A DNA stretch of 64,000 nucleotides, taken from NCBI GenBank assembly GCA_024867545.1, contig JANFNE010000060.1, positions 186,001-250,000 on the forward strand, in the 5' to 3' direction. Origin of the DNA: Phytopythium helicoides. Its lineage: Eukaryota > Oomycota > Peronosporomycetes > Pythiales > Pythiaceae. A model generated the notes under the pieces. It was not told the origin of the DNA and searched no databases. It saw only the letters and a program-made list of their open reading frames with translations. Both the position numbers and the translations under genes were made by a program. Positions 26,997-36,773 of the stretch are shown one piece after another (positions within the stretch are counted from its first letter, which is position 1; every line of letters begins with the position of its first letter).

Positions 26997-27668
26997 GATT
27001 CGAAGGACCAGGAATGCGCTGTGACCATGCTTGTGGTCGACTTCAACATGGTCAATCCGCAATCACTGGTTGATGACGTCACCGAAGCCGGCTCTTGCCT
27101 GCTTAAATTAATATTTATCGTTGACTATTTTCCTTTGATAAATAAAATGATGTGGAAAAATACTCAACTATATTCATATATTTACAACATTGATATCGAT
27201 TCATAGATTACGAATCGGGAGGAAGTGGGCAATCTCCCAATCATATTGGAATTGCGTCGTGACGGCTGGGAAGCAAGTCCCCCTGTTGGCTCCTTTTCCC
27301 GCGAGGAAGATGCTGGTGATGGCTCTCTAGTATCTCTGTGGCTATTGATTTCCATGGAGTTGGAGATCGGCGGGTTGGAATTGCAGCTTTAGATTCCGAA
27401 ATGGAATTTCCGCAAGGACGTTCGAGCGAAATTCTCAGCACTCCTGGGTTCGAAATGTGCGAGTGGTATCAGTTGGATGAAGATGCGGGTCTGGGGGCCG
27501 CCTGTCGACAGAATGGAGCGCTTCCGTGCCGCCAGATTTCCTTCTTGAAGGTGTTCAGAGAAATGCTGTCACGTCCAGCGTTTCTTGCCAGAGAAGAGAA
27601 ACTCTCGTGGTGGTGAACCCAGCTCACACACTACTGGATTCGCCTCGGAAGTGTGATAGCGCTTGGAG
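26997..27668. other. Divergent intergenic region
   Basis: Lies between GHR 5 (minus) and the kinase gene (plus). An AT-rich stretch at 27100-27210. No gene supported. Confidence 0.5.
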
Positions 27669-30600
27669 ATGTCGCTCACATGGGTCGTGGTCGGGGTGAC
27701 TGTTGGTGTCGTGCTGGTTGTTGCAGCGCTTTGGTGCTATTGTTTGCTGTCCCGAGTACGAGGTCTAGCTTCAGAGGAGGTCGTGTTTCGCAGCGTGTTC
27801 GTCGACGACAACTCTTCCGGCTACGAAGGCGACTATCATGCGTGCATGTCGGCTCGCGCGCGAATTCGAGGAGATGGCGACGTCGCATCGTCCTCGTTCA
27901 TCGGAGAGAGGACAATTGTGCGCTGCCACTCTACGGCTTTGGTGCCTGATCGCCCCCAAGACCAAACCTATCAAGCTAGCGGACGCGTTGCCGTTGAGGA
28001 AAAGACTGGCATTGGGTTGATAGTGAACCAGGAAGCTATCAAGCGCGCGCAAGCACTCTATCTTCTCTCAAAGGTTGCCTTTACTCGCACTGCGCCTTAC
28101 TTCTCTCGATCCTTCGACGACATGTGGCAGCGCGCGTTTGTTCCGCTTGTCAGGCTTCAGGCTGTGGTTGCAACAGCCATCAGTATCAACAACATGCTGG
28201 ATGTCTTATCAACATCGGAACGATGGCAAGATGCTCTTGAAGCCGAAGTAAATGGAGAGATGGCGCGTATCGCCCGAGCTCTCGACCAAGAGGAAGCCAA
28301 GTGCTCGGCATTTGGGGCTAGTGTTTTCACCAGCGAAGACCACACACGACTTCAGCTAGTGTTGCTGCTTCAGCACGAGCTTCAAAACGAAGAATACAGT
28401 GTTAGGGATATGTTCCCTGCTGTACTTACCCTTCAGCGTCGAGGACTAGACTTTCTGACTTCAGTAGGGCAAGTCATTGTTCCTGTTTCCATCCCCATCT
28501 GGACAGATCCATGCCTCCTACTTCACAAGTCCAACAACAACTGGCAGATCGGTCTGACTAATGTTGGCGCGTCTTTTGTCGCCAACGATTCAGAGTTTAG
28601 CGAAGAAGCCTGCATTCGACAAGTCAACTTGTGGCAATCGCTGAGCCACCCCAACATCATCAAGCTCCAGGCAGCGTGCCATGCAGGCACACCATTCTTT
28701 ATTCACGAGTACGGACGCAGCCTTGTCGAGTATCTTCAGACTCCACAAGGAGCAAGATTCAAATGGACTCGACTTTATGAGGCGGCGCTCGGACTCCAGT
28801 TTCTTTACAATCGTGGTGTTGAGTACACGACGGCACTAACCAGTAGCGACCTGTTCGTTGTGGACGTGGAGAAACACGACCATGCACAGATTGCAGCAGG
28901 AAAGGTTGTCACCAAGCTCCGATGTGATCGAGTCAGACTAATATCTGGGCCGTTTCCCGAGCTAGATGCGCACGAAGCAAAAGTGTCCGATGGGGAATGG
29001 CGGTGGATGGCGCCTGAGCTACTCAACGGAGGTCAAATCACGCGAGCATCTGATGTGTTTGCGCTCGGTATGTGCATTCTTCACGCTTTGACTGGTAGGC
29101 AACCATGGGAGGAAGAGCTCTCTCAGCTTCGAATAGAGCGACGCGGATTTTCAAATTGCTGGCGAGCGTGCATCCGAGATGACAGCAGAAAGGAAGAAAG
29201 CATCTCTAATACGATTATGGAGCGAATATGCGAAGGAGCTTTGCCTGGCTGTGTTGCGCTTCTGCCACAGAGAGAACGAGACTTTGTGAGCCAAATGTGC
29301 AGCTTGAATCCGTTAGATCGGGTCGATTTCGGACTCGTTGTGAGTCGTCTCCGTCAATTGTCCGAAGAAGAGATCGAGTCTCAAGAGCCTTTCCCTCATA
29401 ATCAATCCGACACTGCGCTAGTGCCTCTCACTGCATTGAATATTCGTGGTCAGAGTGTACACACTGTGCTGTACGAGACTCGATATCAATTGTTATCGCT
29501 AGAAGGTCCGAAAACTCTTCCAAGTCAATCCACAAGCGCATTGATCAGTATCTTGAATCGCCTCGATGCTCTGATCACAAAAGCTACAACCCATTCAGAC
29601 GGTGTTTGGCCCGTAAAAGCTGCAAATGCTCTTGTCAGCATTATTTCTAGGCTGGAGCAGGCGTCTCAACGCTCCAATAGCATGAATTCTGGATCCACTG
29701 CATCCCTCTCATGGGCTTCAGTTGAAGCATCAGTCTCTCGCGTGTCTGATCGCAAGACTTTAGAGATCTGTCGCTCGATTCAATTCCAGATCGACAGCCT
29801 CGTTTCTTCCCTTGGAGCAGACTATGCTAGTGACAACGAATTGAAAACATCCGATCTCCACTTAGATACTTCCATCCCAGTCTTGTCTGACTTGTTCCGG
29901 AATGCTACTCCCGAGTATCTGATGCAATGGATTACTCAATTCTATGCCAGCTCTCAAGACGACGCGAAAGAAGAACTGCTCATACTTCTTCAATTCGAGC
30001 TCAAGCACCATAGCTCTAGTTATACTAGCTCTACAATCTCCCAGATGAAAATGATTGTGAACACCTTGGAGCAAGATATCGGACCGACACCATTACCAAG
30101 CTGGTTCCTCCCGGCATATGAAGTTGAGTTCGACTCGTTCAATGCATTTGCAGAGGGATCATTTGGTTCTATCCATCGAGGCAAGTGGCTCAACACCGAT
30201 GTCGTCATCAAGAAAGTTTTTGGATCTGGAACCAAAATCAGCGATGCAACAGACCGTCAAGTCTTCGAGCGCGAGGCTGTCATTTGGAGTTTGCTCAAGC
30301 ACGAGAATGTCATTCAGCTCTACGGAGCATGCCACCTCTACAATCAGCGATTCTTCGTGTGCGAATACGCGTCGCTGGGGACACTTGACTCGTACATCAA
30401 AGCACAACGGCGTCTGAGGGAAAATACGGCTGGCGGCGCTGTAAACGATGTCAATGTGTGGCACCTGCTGTATGGAGTGGGATGTGGACTCGCTTTTCTC
30501 CATGAAAACAACGTCGCACACGGTGATCTGAAGTCGAACCAAGTCCTTATCGGAGGCGACAAGACGCCGAAGATCACCGATTTTGGACTCAGTGAGCTTT

Positions 30601-31022
30601 GGACAGGAAGCAGGAATGACCCGATGTCGGATAAGCCGATCGGAGCTCTTGGCGCGTACCGCTGGAAAGCACCAGAAGTGCTACGTGGCGAAGTAAACGC
30701 GTCGTTCCAAGCTGATGTGTTTTCATTCGGCATGGTGATTGTGGAGGCTGTGACGGGTGAGGTACCGTGGGGTCGAGATCTCCCAGATGTAGCTGTCAAG
30801 GCGCACATCAAGGCCGGACGACTCCCCATTGCGACAAGGCGCACATATGGACTGAAAACGGCACTCTCTGTCCTCAGCGACGGCAATGCGGAGTACGGTG
30901 ACGAGCTGACAGAAGCTCCATGGGAGCTTGTGAAGGAAATGTGTCGATTTGACCCCGCTGATCGAATGCCGTTGACCAAAGCCAACTCGGCTATCTTGCG
31001 GTTCTCAATTCGACAGCTCTAG
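27669..31022 (+). CDS. Membrane-anchored TKL pseudokinase-kinase
   Basis: 1,117 residues from ATG 27669 (MSLTWVVVG). A hydrophobic segment at residues ~4-27 is a probable signal-anchor. Residues ~290-560 fold like a kinase (HPNIIKLQAACH, LYEAALGLQFLYNRG, WMAPELL, SDVFALGMCI) but lack the HRD and DFG motifs, so it is a pseudokinase. After a helical linker, residues ~815-1110 form a second kinase with GSFGSI, VVIKK (K848), HGDLKSNQ (D953), ITDFG (D971), WKAPEVL and DVFSFGM. The HGDLKSNQ loop has Gln where kinases normally have the Mg-binding Asn, so activity may be altered. The tandem layout recalls JAK-type and oomycete TKL proteins. It is the only intact kinase here; relatives at 41.6 and 42.3-45.7 kb are decayed. 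Confidence 0.88.
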   Translation: MSLTWVVVGVTVGVVLVVAALWCYCLLSRVRGLASEEVVFRSVFVDDNSSGYEGDYHACMSARARIRGDGDVASSSFIGERTIVRCHSTALVPDRPQDQTYQASGRVAVEEKTGIGLIVNQEAIKRAQALYLLSKVAFTRTAPYFSRSFDDMWQRAFVPLVRLQAVVATAISINNMLDVLSTSERWQDALEAEVNGEMARIARALDQEEAKCSAFGASVFTSEDHTRLQLVLLLQHELQNEEYSVRDMFPAVLTLQRRGLDFLTSVGQVIVPVSIPIWTDPCLLLHKSNNNWQIGLTNVGASFVANDSEFSEEACIRQVNLWQSLSHPNIIKLQAACHAGTPFFIHEYGRSLVEYLQTPQGARFKWTRLYEAALGLQFLYNRGVEYTTALTSSDLFVVDVEKHDHAQIAAGKVVTKLRCDRVRLISGPFPELDAHEAKVSDGEWRWMAPELLNGGQITRASDVFALGMCILHALTGRQPWEEELSQLRIERRGFSNCWRACIRDDSRKEESISNTIMERICEGALPGCVALLPQRERDFVSQMCSLNPLDRVDFGLVVSRLRQLSEEEIESQEPFPHNQSDTALVPLTALNIRGQSVHTVLYETRYQLLSLEGPKTLPSQSTSALISILNRLDALITKATTHSDGVWPVKAANALVSIISRLEQASQRSNSMNSGSTASLSWASVEASVSRVSDRKTLEICRSIQFQIDSLVSSLGADYASDNELKTSDLHLDTSIPVLSDLFRNATPEYLMQWITQFYASSQDDAKEELLILLQFELKHHSSSYTSSTISQMKMIVNTLEQDIGPTPLPSWFLPAYEVEFDSFNAFAEGSFGSIHRGKWLNTDVVIKKVFGSGTKISDATDRQVFEREAVIWSLLKHENVIQLYGACHLYNQRFFVCEYASLGTLDSYIKAQRRLRENTAGGAVNDVNVWHLLYGVGCGLAFLHENNVAHGDLKSNQVLIGGDKTPKITDFGLSELWTGSRNDPMSDKPIGALGAYRWKAPEVLRGEVNASFQADVFSFGMVIVEAVTGEVPWGRDLPDVAVKAHIKAGRLPIATRRTYGLKTALSVLSDGNAEYGDELTEAPWELVKEMCRFDPADRMPLTKANSAILRFSIRQL

Positions 31023-31144
31023 TGAAACAAAACGATCACACAACAAAGTTGCTAGCGTTGCTAGGGAAACAATTCGCGTGAATTCAAAAGGGTTATGTGC
31101 GCACCTAGAGGTATTCGGCCCAACGACAACATGTACGACGGCAC

Positions 31145-32083
31145 TTAGAGGTTGGCACGGTTATGTGGAGCCTCGTAGTCGACAAACGGACCCTGGGCAA
31201 TCGGCGAATCAGGGCGGTGGTTGCGCGGTCCCACCTTGAGATGGTCCCAGTACACAGTCGCCTTGAGCGCCGGGTTCTGGTAGAGGTCGCGCAGGTAGTT
31301 CACGATGTTCTCGTGCTGGGTCAGCTTGGTGTGGTTCTCCTTCGTCAAACCAATGTCCACACGGATGAGCGTGTGGAAGGCACGCACATCAGCCTCAGTG
31401 ATACTGTCACCCAGAGCGTAGCGCTTGGTGGCCAGCAGCGCGTCGAACTTCTCGAGTGCAACGCGACCACGCTCCTCCGCAGCCTTCTTGGCCTCCTCAT
31501 CCTTGGCGAAAAGAACACCGAAGTAGCCAGCGCCGAGCTCCGCAATGAGACCATCGTTGAGCTCGTTGAGCTCCTGCTCACGGTCAGCCGGAACCAGGTC
31601 CACGTTCGAAGGCACCAGCTCACGGAAACCCGTGTTCAGCGTGCGAAGAATGTCCGCAGACTCGTTCGACACGATCGTCTGCTTCTTCTTGTCCCACAAC
31701 AGAGGAACCGTGTACCGACGCGGCTCCTTGTCCACCAACTCGTACAAGTCACGCACGTAACGCACGTGGTTCACCGTGTCGGGGACGCAGCCGTCCGTCG
31801 GGTACGTCTTGCCGTTGACAGCCGTGAGCGTGGGCTCCGTCGCAGGGTCCACGAAGGTCCATCCGAGGTGCGAGTCCTCTGGGTCGTTCGGCTTGGTCTT
31901 GTTGAAGATCGGGTGAGCCACCGAAAGGCCAATGACGTCCTGGAGTCCCTTGAGGTTGCGAGCAGCGAGCGCGCGGCAGGCGAACGGACACGAGTAGGTG
32001 ACGTAGAGGTGGTATCGACCAGCCTCAGCAGGGAACTCTGCATCTGCCTCTGGCTGGATGTACGAGCGGTAGGGAGCGGCCAT
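31145..32083 (-). CDS. Glutathionyl-hydroquinone reductase-like GST (GHR 6)
   Basis: 312 residues from ATG 32083 (MAAPYRSYIQPE). It has YSCPFACRA, VPLLWDKKKQTIVSNES and GPFVDYEAPHNRANL. It is closest to GHR 1 over the N-terminal domain, differing mainly in the C-terminal helices. The frame is open back to 32185 and would encode a mitochondrial-like leader, but that region contains the promoter block at 32131-32148, so a cytosolic product is preferred. Intronless. It is convergent with the kinase gene, 120 bases away. Confidence 0.9.
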   Translation of the reverse strand: MAAPYRSYIQPEADAEFPAEAGRYHLYVTYSCPFACRALAARNLKGLQDVIGLSVAHPIFNKTKPNDPEDSHLGWTFVDPATEPTLTAVNGKTYPTDGCVPDTVNHVRYVRDLYELVDKEPRRYTVPLLWDKKKQTIVSNESADILRTLNTGFRELVPSNVDLVPADREQELNELNDGLIAELGAGYFGVLFAKDEEAKKAAEERGRVALEKFDALLATKRYALGDSITEADVRAFHTLIRVDIGLTKENHTKLTQHENIVNYLRDLYQNPALKATVYWDHLKVGPRNHRPDSPIAQGPFVDYEAPHNRANL

Positions 32084-32130
32084 GGTGGAGAGAAGGCGAG
32101 TAGGATGGAGCTTGAGCTGGCGGGAAGCTG

Positions 32131-32148
32131 TCAAATTGGCGAGTGAGC
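32131..32148 (-). promoter_or_regulatory. Inr/FPR-like promoter of GHR 6
   Basis: Minus strand GCTCACTCGCCAATTTGA, 48-65 bases before the ATG. Confidence 0.65.
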
Positions 32149-32221
32149 GAGTGAGGAAGGAGCTCATGGCCAAGCAGAACTGCAATGTATGCAGTGTTGG
32201 AAATTGTATGACGTCATCAAG

Positions 32222-32248
32222 GTTTTAGGGCTTAGGGTTTAACCCTAG
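32222..32248. repeat. Telomere-like inverted patch
   Basis: TTTTAGGG CTTAGGG TTTAACCCTAG: two TTTAGGG-type units meeting one CCCTAAA-type unit head-to-head. TTTAGGG is the plant/oomycete-type telomere repeat. Confidence 0.5.
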
Positions 32249-32489
32249 ACGGTACCGCGCGTTTGACGCGGCTCGTTTTCCCGGTGCGCAACCCGGTGGA
32301 AATGGCGGAGGTATGGCACCTTATGGAATGGCTGGGAACATGCCAGCAAACCAATTGGCGAATCCGATGGGCGGAGGATTTCCGGCGGTCGGGAATCCGG
32401 CCATGATGGGGAACAGCTTTCAGTACGGCATGATGAATGGCGCGGGCAACTTGGGAAACCAGCGGTCTCACTTGCAGTTCTGTATGTAG
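32229..32489 (+). pseudogene. 3' fragment of a Gly/Met/Asn-rich gene
   Basis: An open frame without its own start reads AFDAARFPGAQPGGNGGG, then MAPYGMAGNMPAN, PMGGGFPAVGNPAMMGN and NLGNQRSHLQF before TGT ATG TAG. The stop lies in the palindromic sequence where the right end of Fanzor E2 begins, so the coding region appears to be cut by the element. The parent gene is unknown (low-complexity RNA-binding-like composition). Confidence 0.5.
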
Positions 32490-32557
32490 TACATACAGGT
32501 TCAAACAACTGTGTACGCTTAACTCCCTCGCGCACGTCGCGGTGTCGCCGCTGCTGC
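32490..32557 (-). ncRNA. Candidate Fanzor omega RNA (copy 2)
   Basis: Same tail as copy 1 with ACAGTTGTTTGAACCTGT. The terminal sequence is a 9-10 bp palindrome instead of the TAGT..ACTA hairpin of copies 3 and 4. Confidence 0.55.
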
Positions 32558-34687
32558 TCACGCATACATCACTGTTGCTCCTCGGCGGAAAGCTGCTGGT
32601 CGTGGGTCTCCACGCAGCTTGGCCCTGAGCAGAGTCAGCATGTTGAGCGCCGCATTGACATCACGATCCCAAAAGAGCGCCCTGCAATCGCTGGAGTGAC
32701 AGCGCAGGACATTCTTGGTGGTGATCAGCTCCGTCTCGCCGTCGCGAAACTGCGGCAGCACTGCATTGAGAAGTGGCTGGTGGCAACTGGAGCACAGTTT
32801 GCTCGAGCAAAACTCGTCGATTGTTACCACTCTCGCTCGCTTCTGCAGCGCATGCCGAAACCCTTTCACTGGTGTGGGGCCGTGGCCACGAACTCCATCA
32901 CGAACACTCCAGTCGCCATACCCGATGATAACCTGTTGGTTTGCAACAGGAACGACACGCTTGGCCATCGCGTCCAAGGTCTTGGCTTTCATCCGCTTGA
33001 CCATGAACCGCTGCTTTCGGAAAGCATGGCTGGCGCAGAACTCGATCAGGTACGCGACACTCGCCCAGTAGATGCGAAGATGCTCCAAGTAGACGTCAAA
33101 GTCGGAGCACTTGAACGACGGGAGCCTAGTCAGCACATCGCTGTATCGATGATCGCGCTTTTTTAGATTCTCAAACCAGAACCGCTGCTTCTTCATGCCT
33201 GCAAGGTGGCGATATTCTCGCGTATGAATCTGCGTGATGTTACTGCGTGGTTGAACCGCACCCTTGATAGTTGGTAAGATCTCACCCTCTCGTGCAGCAG
33301 TGCACAAGTTACGCAGCCCAGGATCAACTCCGATCAGCATATCCGGCGTGTAGTTGCTTGGCAGCGATTCCCACTCGTAGTCGACCTCGGCTTCCGCCGC
33401 CAGCTTCCGTCGTTTCTTGCCTTTTCTGCGCTCCTTCTTCAGCTCTTCGATCTTCAGGTCGTGAGCCGACTTTGGACGAGTCAGTAACACAGAGGCAGAG
33501 TAACCGTCCGACGTTATCTGGTGAGCAAATAGTCGGCTAGCAAACGGCGCCTTACTGTCGTGGTCCATGTCGTTAAAGTCCGCCTTTGAAATGCCTGCGT
33601 CGACTTTCATCGTCTCAAACTTGCTCACAGAGAATAGCTGTCGGAGTATGGCACCTTTCTGCTGGATGGTAACGGAACTGCTAAGCCTTCCAGCGCTCGC
33701 GCCTTGAGGCATCAGTAGTGCGTTTCGACCGCCAGTCGACTCGAACACCCTGGCGCACAATCCGTGTAGCGTTGTACGGTTGATGATAATGTGGCTCGGA
33801 ACATAACTCGTCGAACATGGGAGCAGAGAGAATGATCGAATGCCTTTTTTGTTTGGATCCTGGCGCTGTGATGCTTCGACCTTTTGGAGGATGACGTACA
33901 ACCTCTTGACGAAATGCTCAAGATTTCTCTCAATGACAGACTGGTGCGGTTCGAGCCCGAGCCATCCACGAAGCTCCTGCTCATCCGCAGTGAACTCGCT
34001 GTCGCTCGGTCGGTAGCACGCCATCACAAGACGGTTGATCTCAGCTCGGGCGACCGTTGGCTGCTCAACGTTCTGGTGGGGAAGAGATGTCGTGGTTGGA
34101 TGCTCTCTATGCTGTGGCGCATCTTCCATCGCCATTGAAGCAGTCTCAAGAGCCGGCCTGTCCTCCATCGCCATCAAACGCAACTCTTCTTGGCGCTCTT
34201 CGAGTAACAGTCGCGCGTACATTGTAAGTCGCTTCTCGAAGTTCAACACGACCATGTTCCTGGTGTTAATCCGCATCTGCTCCGCAAGCCATACTAGCTG
34301 TGAGTGGTCGTGTGAATCGATAGCTGGCGGCGTGTAGCCCTCAATACGTGCCCGCTCGGCACGGTACAGTCTGGCCGTCTCTCGAAAATCATTGGTCGCT
34401 GAGCTGGTTGCACCGAGACCTTGAGCTCGAACGGCGTGACAACACCAGGAGAAAAACGTCTGATCAAGACGCGGCAGTTCACCATGAGCTTGCAGGCAAC
34501 GGAGCACGTGCATATTCGCGAGGTGCCACGCCTCCGACGTGATCTGCTTGAACACGACGCAGGATCGCTGAATCTCGTCTATGAGGTCGGGGTCTTCACA
34601 CAACTGCTGGAGCCTGCACGTGACGCTCGTGAACGAGTGGTGTTTGTCCCAGTCCTTTTCCTCGTCTGTCTTCTTGCGCTTGGGCAT
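32558..34687 (-). CDS. Fanzor RNA-guided nuclease (copy 2)
   Basis: 709 residues from ATG 34687, frame intact. All catalytic and zinc-finger residues listed for copy 1 are present. Distinctive variants: PPAIDSHDHSQLVW at ~121-134, VANQQVIIGYGDW before the rearranged RuvC-II strand, CHQPLLNAV in the finger, and FRRGATVMYA at the C-terminus. The frame is open a further 89 codons upstream from a GTG, but that portion belongs to the element's left end and is not open in copy 3. No intron. It is downstream of GHR 6, with a broken Gly/Met/Asn-rich gene at its 3' side. Confidence 0.92.
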   Translation of the reverse strand: MPKRKKTDEEKDWDKHHSFTSVTCRLQQLCEDPDLIDEIQRSCVVFKQITSEAWHLANMHVLRCLQAHGELPRLDQTFFSWCCHAVRAQGLGATSSATNDFRETARLYRAERARIEGYTPPAIDSHDHSQLVWLAEQMRINTRNMVVLNFEKRLTMYARLLLEERQEELRLMAMEDRPALETASMAMEDAPQHREHPTTTSLPHQNVEQPTVARAEINRLVMACYRPSDSEFTADEQELRGWLGLEPHQSVIERNLEHFVKRLYVILQKVEASQRQDPNKKGIRSFSLLPCSTSYVPSHIIINRTTLHGLCARVFESTGGRNALLMPQGASAGRLSSSVTIQQKGAILRQLFSVSKFETMKVDAGISKADFNDMDHDSKAPFASRLFAHQITSDGYSASVLLTRPKSAHDLKIEELKKERRKGKKRRKLAAEAEVDYEWESLPSNYTPDMLIGVDPGLRNLCTAAREGEILPTIKGAVQPRSNITQIHTREYRHLAGMKKQRFWFENLKKRDHRYSDVLTRLPSFKCSDFDVYLEHLRIYWASVAYLIEFCASHAFRKQRFMVKRMKAKTLDAMAKRVVPVANQQVIIGYGDWSVRDGVRGHGPTPVKGFRHALQKRARVVTIDEFCSSKLCSSCHQPLLNAVLPQFRDGETELITTKNVLRCHSSDCRALFWDRDVNAALNMLTLLRAKLRGDPRPAAFRRGATVMYA

Positions 34688-34961
34688 GACCAGCGATCTC
34701 CAACCACCAAGGTCGGTGGTCAGTGAGCTTGTTGAGGTTCTAGAGGCGGTAAAAGCGACTTCGCGAATGAGAGGCAGAGAACGAGGTCGTCGCGAAGAAG
34801 CCGTTGGAGCGAAGGTGAATACTGTCACACAGCAGCACCGTAATGACTCATTGGTGCTATGCCGAGATTGTGACGCAGCTGCTGACATGTGCCTTTGCTG
34901 GCATGGTGAAGGTTGCATCGTCTCGTCAAAGTCAAACCGCAATGACGTTTGCACTTGAGTA

Positions 34962-35140
34962 GTGATCCTTGTTGATGTGCTTGGTCATTGCGGTGCAAAA
35001 AACGGTTGCCACTACTGCAACTCCATGAAGAAGGAGTATGCAGTGCGAATCCAGCGGCATTCCATGAACTCGTGGCGATAGAGGGTTATGGTATTTGCAT
35101 TTCGGATGCCATTGACAGGACTTCAATCATCGCTAATCGT
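34962..35140 (-). repeat. R2: host fragment flanking Fanzor E2
   Basis: Closely similar to R3 (48203-48375) and related to R1 (20088-20268, plus strand). The former reading frame now has a TAG between ELQ and WQP. Confidence 0.7.
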
Positions 35141-35614
35141 CATGCGCGTTTAAGGAGCCTGCTCAATTTGATATGATGGTCAGTTGTTATTTCATTTGTT
35201 CAGTGTTTTGGATATTCTGTTGTAATACATTCATTCGTGATATCTACAAAATGATATTTTCGGATCTGATTACTAATCTTGTAGGTTGAAGAGGATGCGG
35301 GATGTCAAACTTGATAATCAAAGTCAAATTATACAAACTCATCCAATATATATAGGTTCGTAATGATGAAATGTGACGTTGGAGACAAAAAATATACATT
35401 AGTTCGGGGATCCATTGTGGAAAAAGGGGTAACTGTTGGATCCGACCAGGATCCGTCACGAGGCGCTGACCAATTGCAGATCAACATGCAAGTGACGTGG
35501 TTTCGGATGGAGGTGACGCGCGTCAAGCTGCACCACGTGGGAAGATCGAGAAATCGATGCGGGGGAATGGGGAGGTCGATTTGCTAGATGGTGGTCCTGC
35601 TGCGACTCCTTAGC
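35141..35614. other. Intergenic region, AT-rich
   Basis: 35170-35400 is AT-rich. No gene or repeat supported. Confidence 0.5.
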
Positions 35615-36773
35615 TCAATCGCGGCCGTGCGGAGCTTTGTAGTCGACCGAGGGGCCCGAGAGAATGGGGCCGAGCAGGTTGTGGTTGATGAGCCCGAGCC
35701 GCAGGTGGTCCCAGTTGACCGTCTTCTCGAACGCCGGCCGCTGGTACAGGTCGCGCAGGTACTGGTAGTTGCATCACGAGCACAAGCCACAAAAACATTA
35801 GGTCCATCGTCAATCCGCAGCAGTCGACAGCAATGAGACGCACCCCGACGACGTTGGGGAAGTCGTTGAGCGTAGGCTGGTTGGCGACGGGTTGCTGGGC
35901 CACATCAACGCGCACGAGCAGGTGGAAGAGGCGAATGTCGGCCTCGGTGACGTCCACAGAGCCCTCGACAACGAACCGGTTGGTCGCGAGCGTCTGGTCC
36001 AGCTGCGCGATGGCCGGGAACACCTCGTTGAGCCCGTCCTGCGTCTCCTCCGCCGAGTGCGCAAACGCAGCCTTGAAGTACGGCCGGCTGACCTGCATCA
36101 CGATGCCGTTGTTGGCGGCCTCGACCTGGTCGGCGATGGCCTCCGGCAGCAGGTCGACCGCGTTCGACTCCGGGATGAGCTCGCGGAAGCCCGTGTTGAA
36201 CGTGCGCACAATGTCGGCCGACTCGTTCGACACGATGGTCTGCTGCTTCTTGTCCCACAGGATCGGCACCGAGTATTTGCGCGGCGTCTTGTCGACCAAC
36301 TCGTAGAGGTCGCGCGCGAACTGGACGCCGTTCACGTGGTCGACCGTGGCGCCCTCTGTCGCGTACACCTTGCCGCTGACGGCCGTGATGGTCGGCTGGG
36401 TCGCGGGGTCCACGAACGCCCAGCCCAGGTGCTTGTCCTCGGGGTCGTTGGGCTTGGTCTTCTGGAAGATCGGGTGTGCCACCGACACGCTCACCACGTC
36501 CTCTAGTCCCTTGATGTTGCGTGCCACGAGCGTGCGGCTCGCGAACGGGCACGAGTACGCCACATACAGGTGGTAGCGGCCTCGCTCGGCCGGGAACTTG
36601 GCGCTGGCATCCGGCTGGATGTACTCGCGGTACGGCTCTGGCGCTGGCGCTGGCGTTTGAACGCTGGACGTCCCAGCAGCCGTCGTCGTCGTCTTGAAGC
36701 GAGCGGAGAGCGGTGCAACAGCCTTGCAGGGCCTCGAGAGCCTGGAAACCGAGGTGAACGAGCTCGAGAGCAT
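35615..36773 (-). CDS. Mitochondrial-type GHR-like GST with intron (GHR 7)
   Basis: 358 residues encoded by two exons, 36773-35844 and 35761-35615. The 82 bp intron (35762-35843) begins GTGCGT and ends CAG after the codon for NVVG. Splicing joins NVVG to YLRDLYQRP, restoring the family sequence; unspliced translation gives a spurious tail. The N-terminus MLSSSFTSVSRLSRP..SARFKTTTT is basic, Ser/Thr-rich and lacks acids, typical of mitochondrial import. The catalytic cysteine is C75 in YSCPFASRT; VPILWDKKQQTIVSNES and the C-terminal DYKAPHGRD follow. Unlike GHR 1-6 it keeps the ancestral-looking intron, so it may be the parent-type gene. Confidence 0.88.

Larger units (their letters stand above)
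32490..34942 (-). mobile_element. Fanzor element E2
   Basis: Left end TTGCGGTTTGACTTTGACG at about 34942 (minus strand); right end in the palindrome CTGTATGTA/CTACATACAG around 32481-32499. The right terminus lacks the GGGATACTATA seen in E3 and E4. Beyond the left end is the R2 host fragment. Confidence 0.75.

Noticed and set aside
32084..32185. Mitochondrial targeting leader of GHR 6 (and of GHR 4)
   Set aside because: The stretch contains the core promoter block and is not conserved as a leader in the other intronless GHR genes. GHR 7 has a separate, convincing leader.
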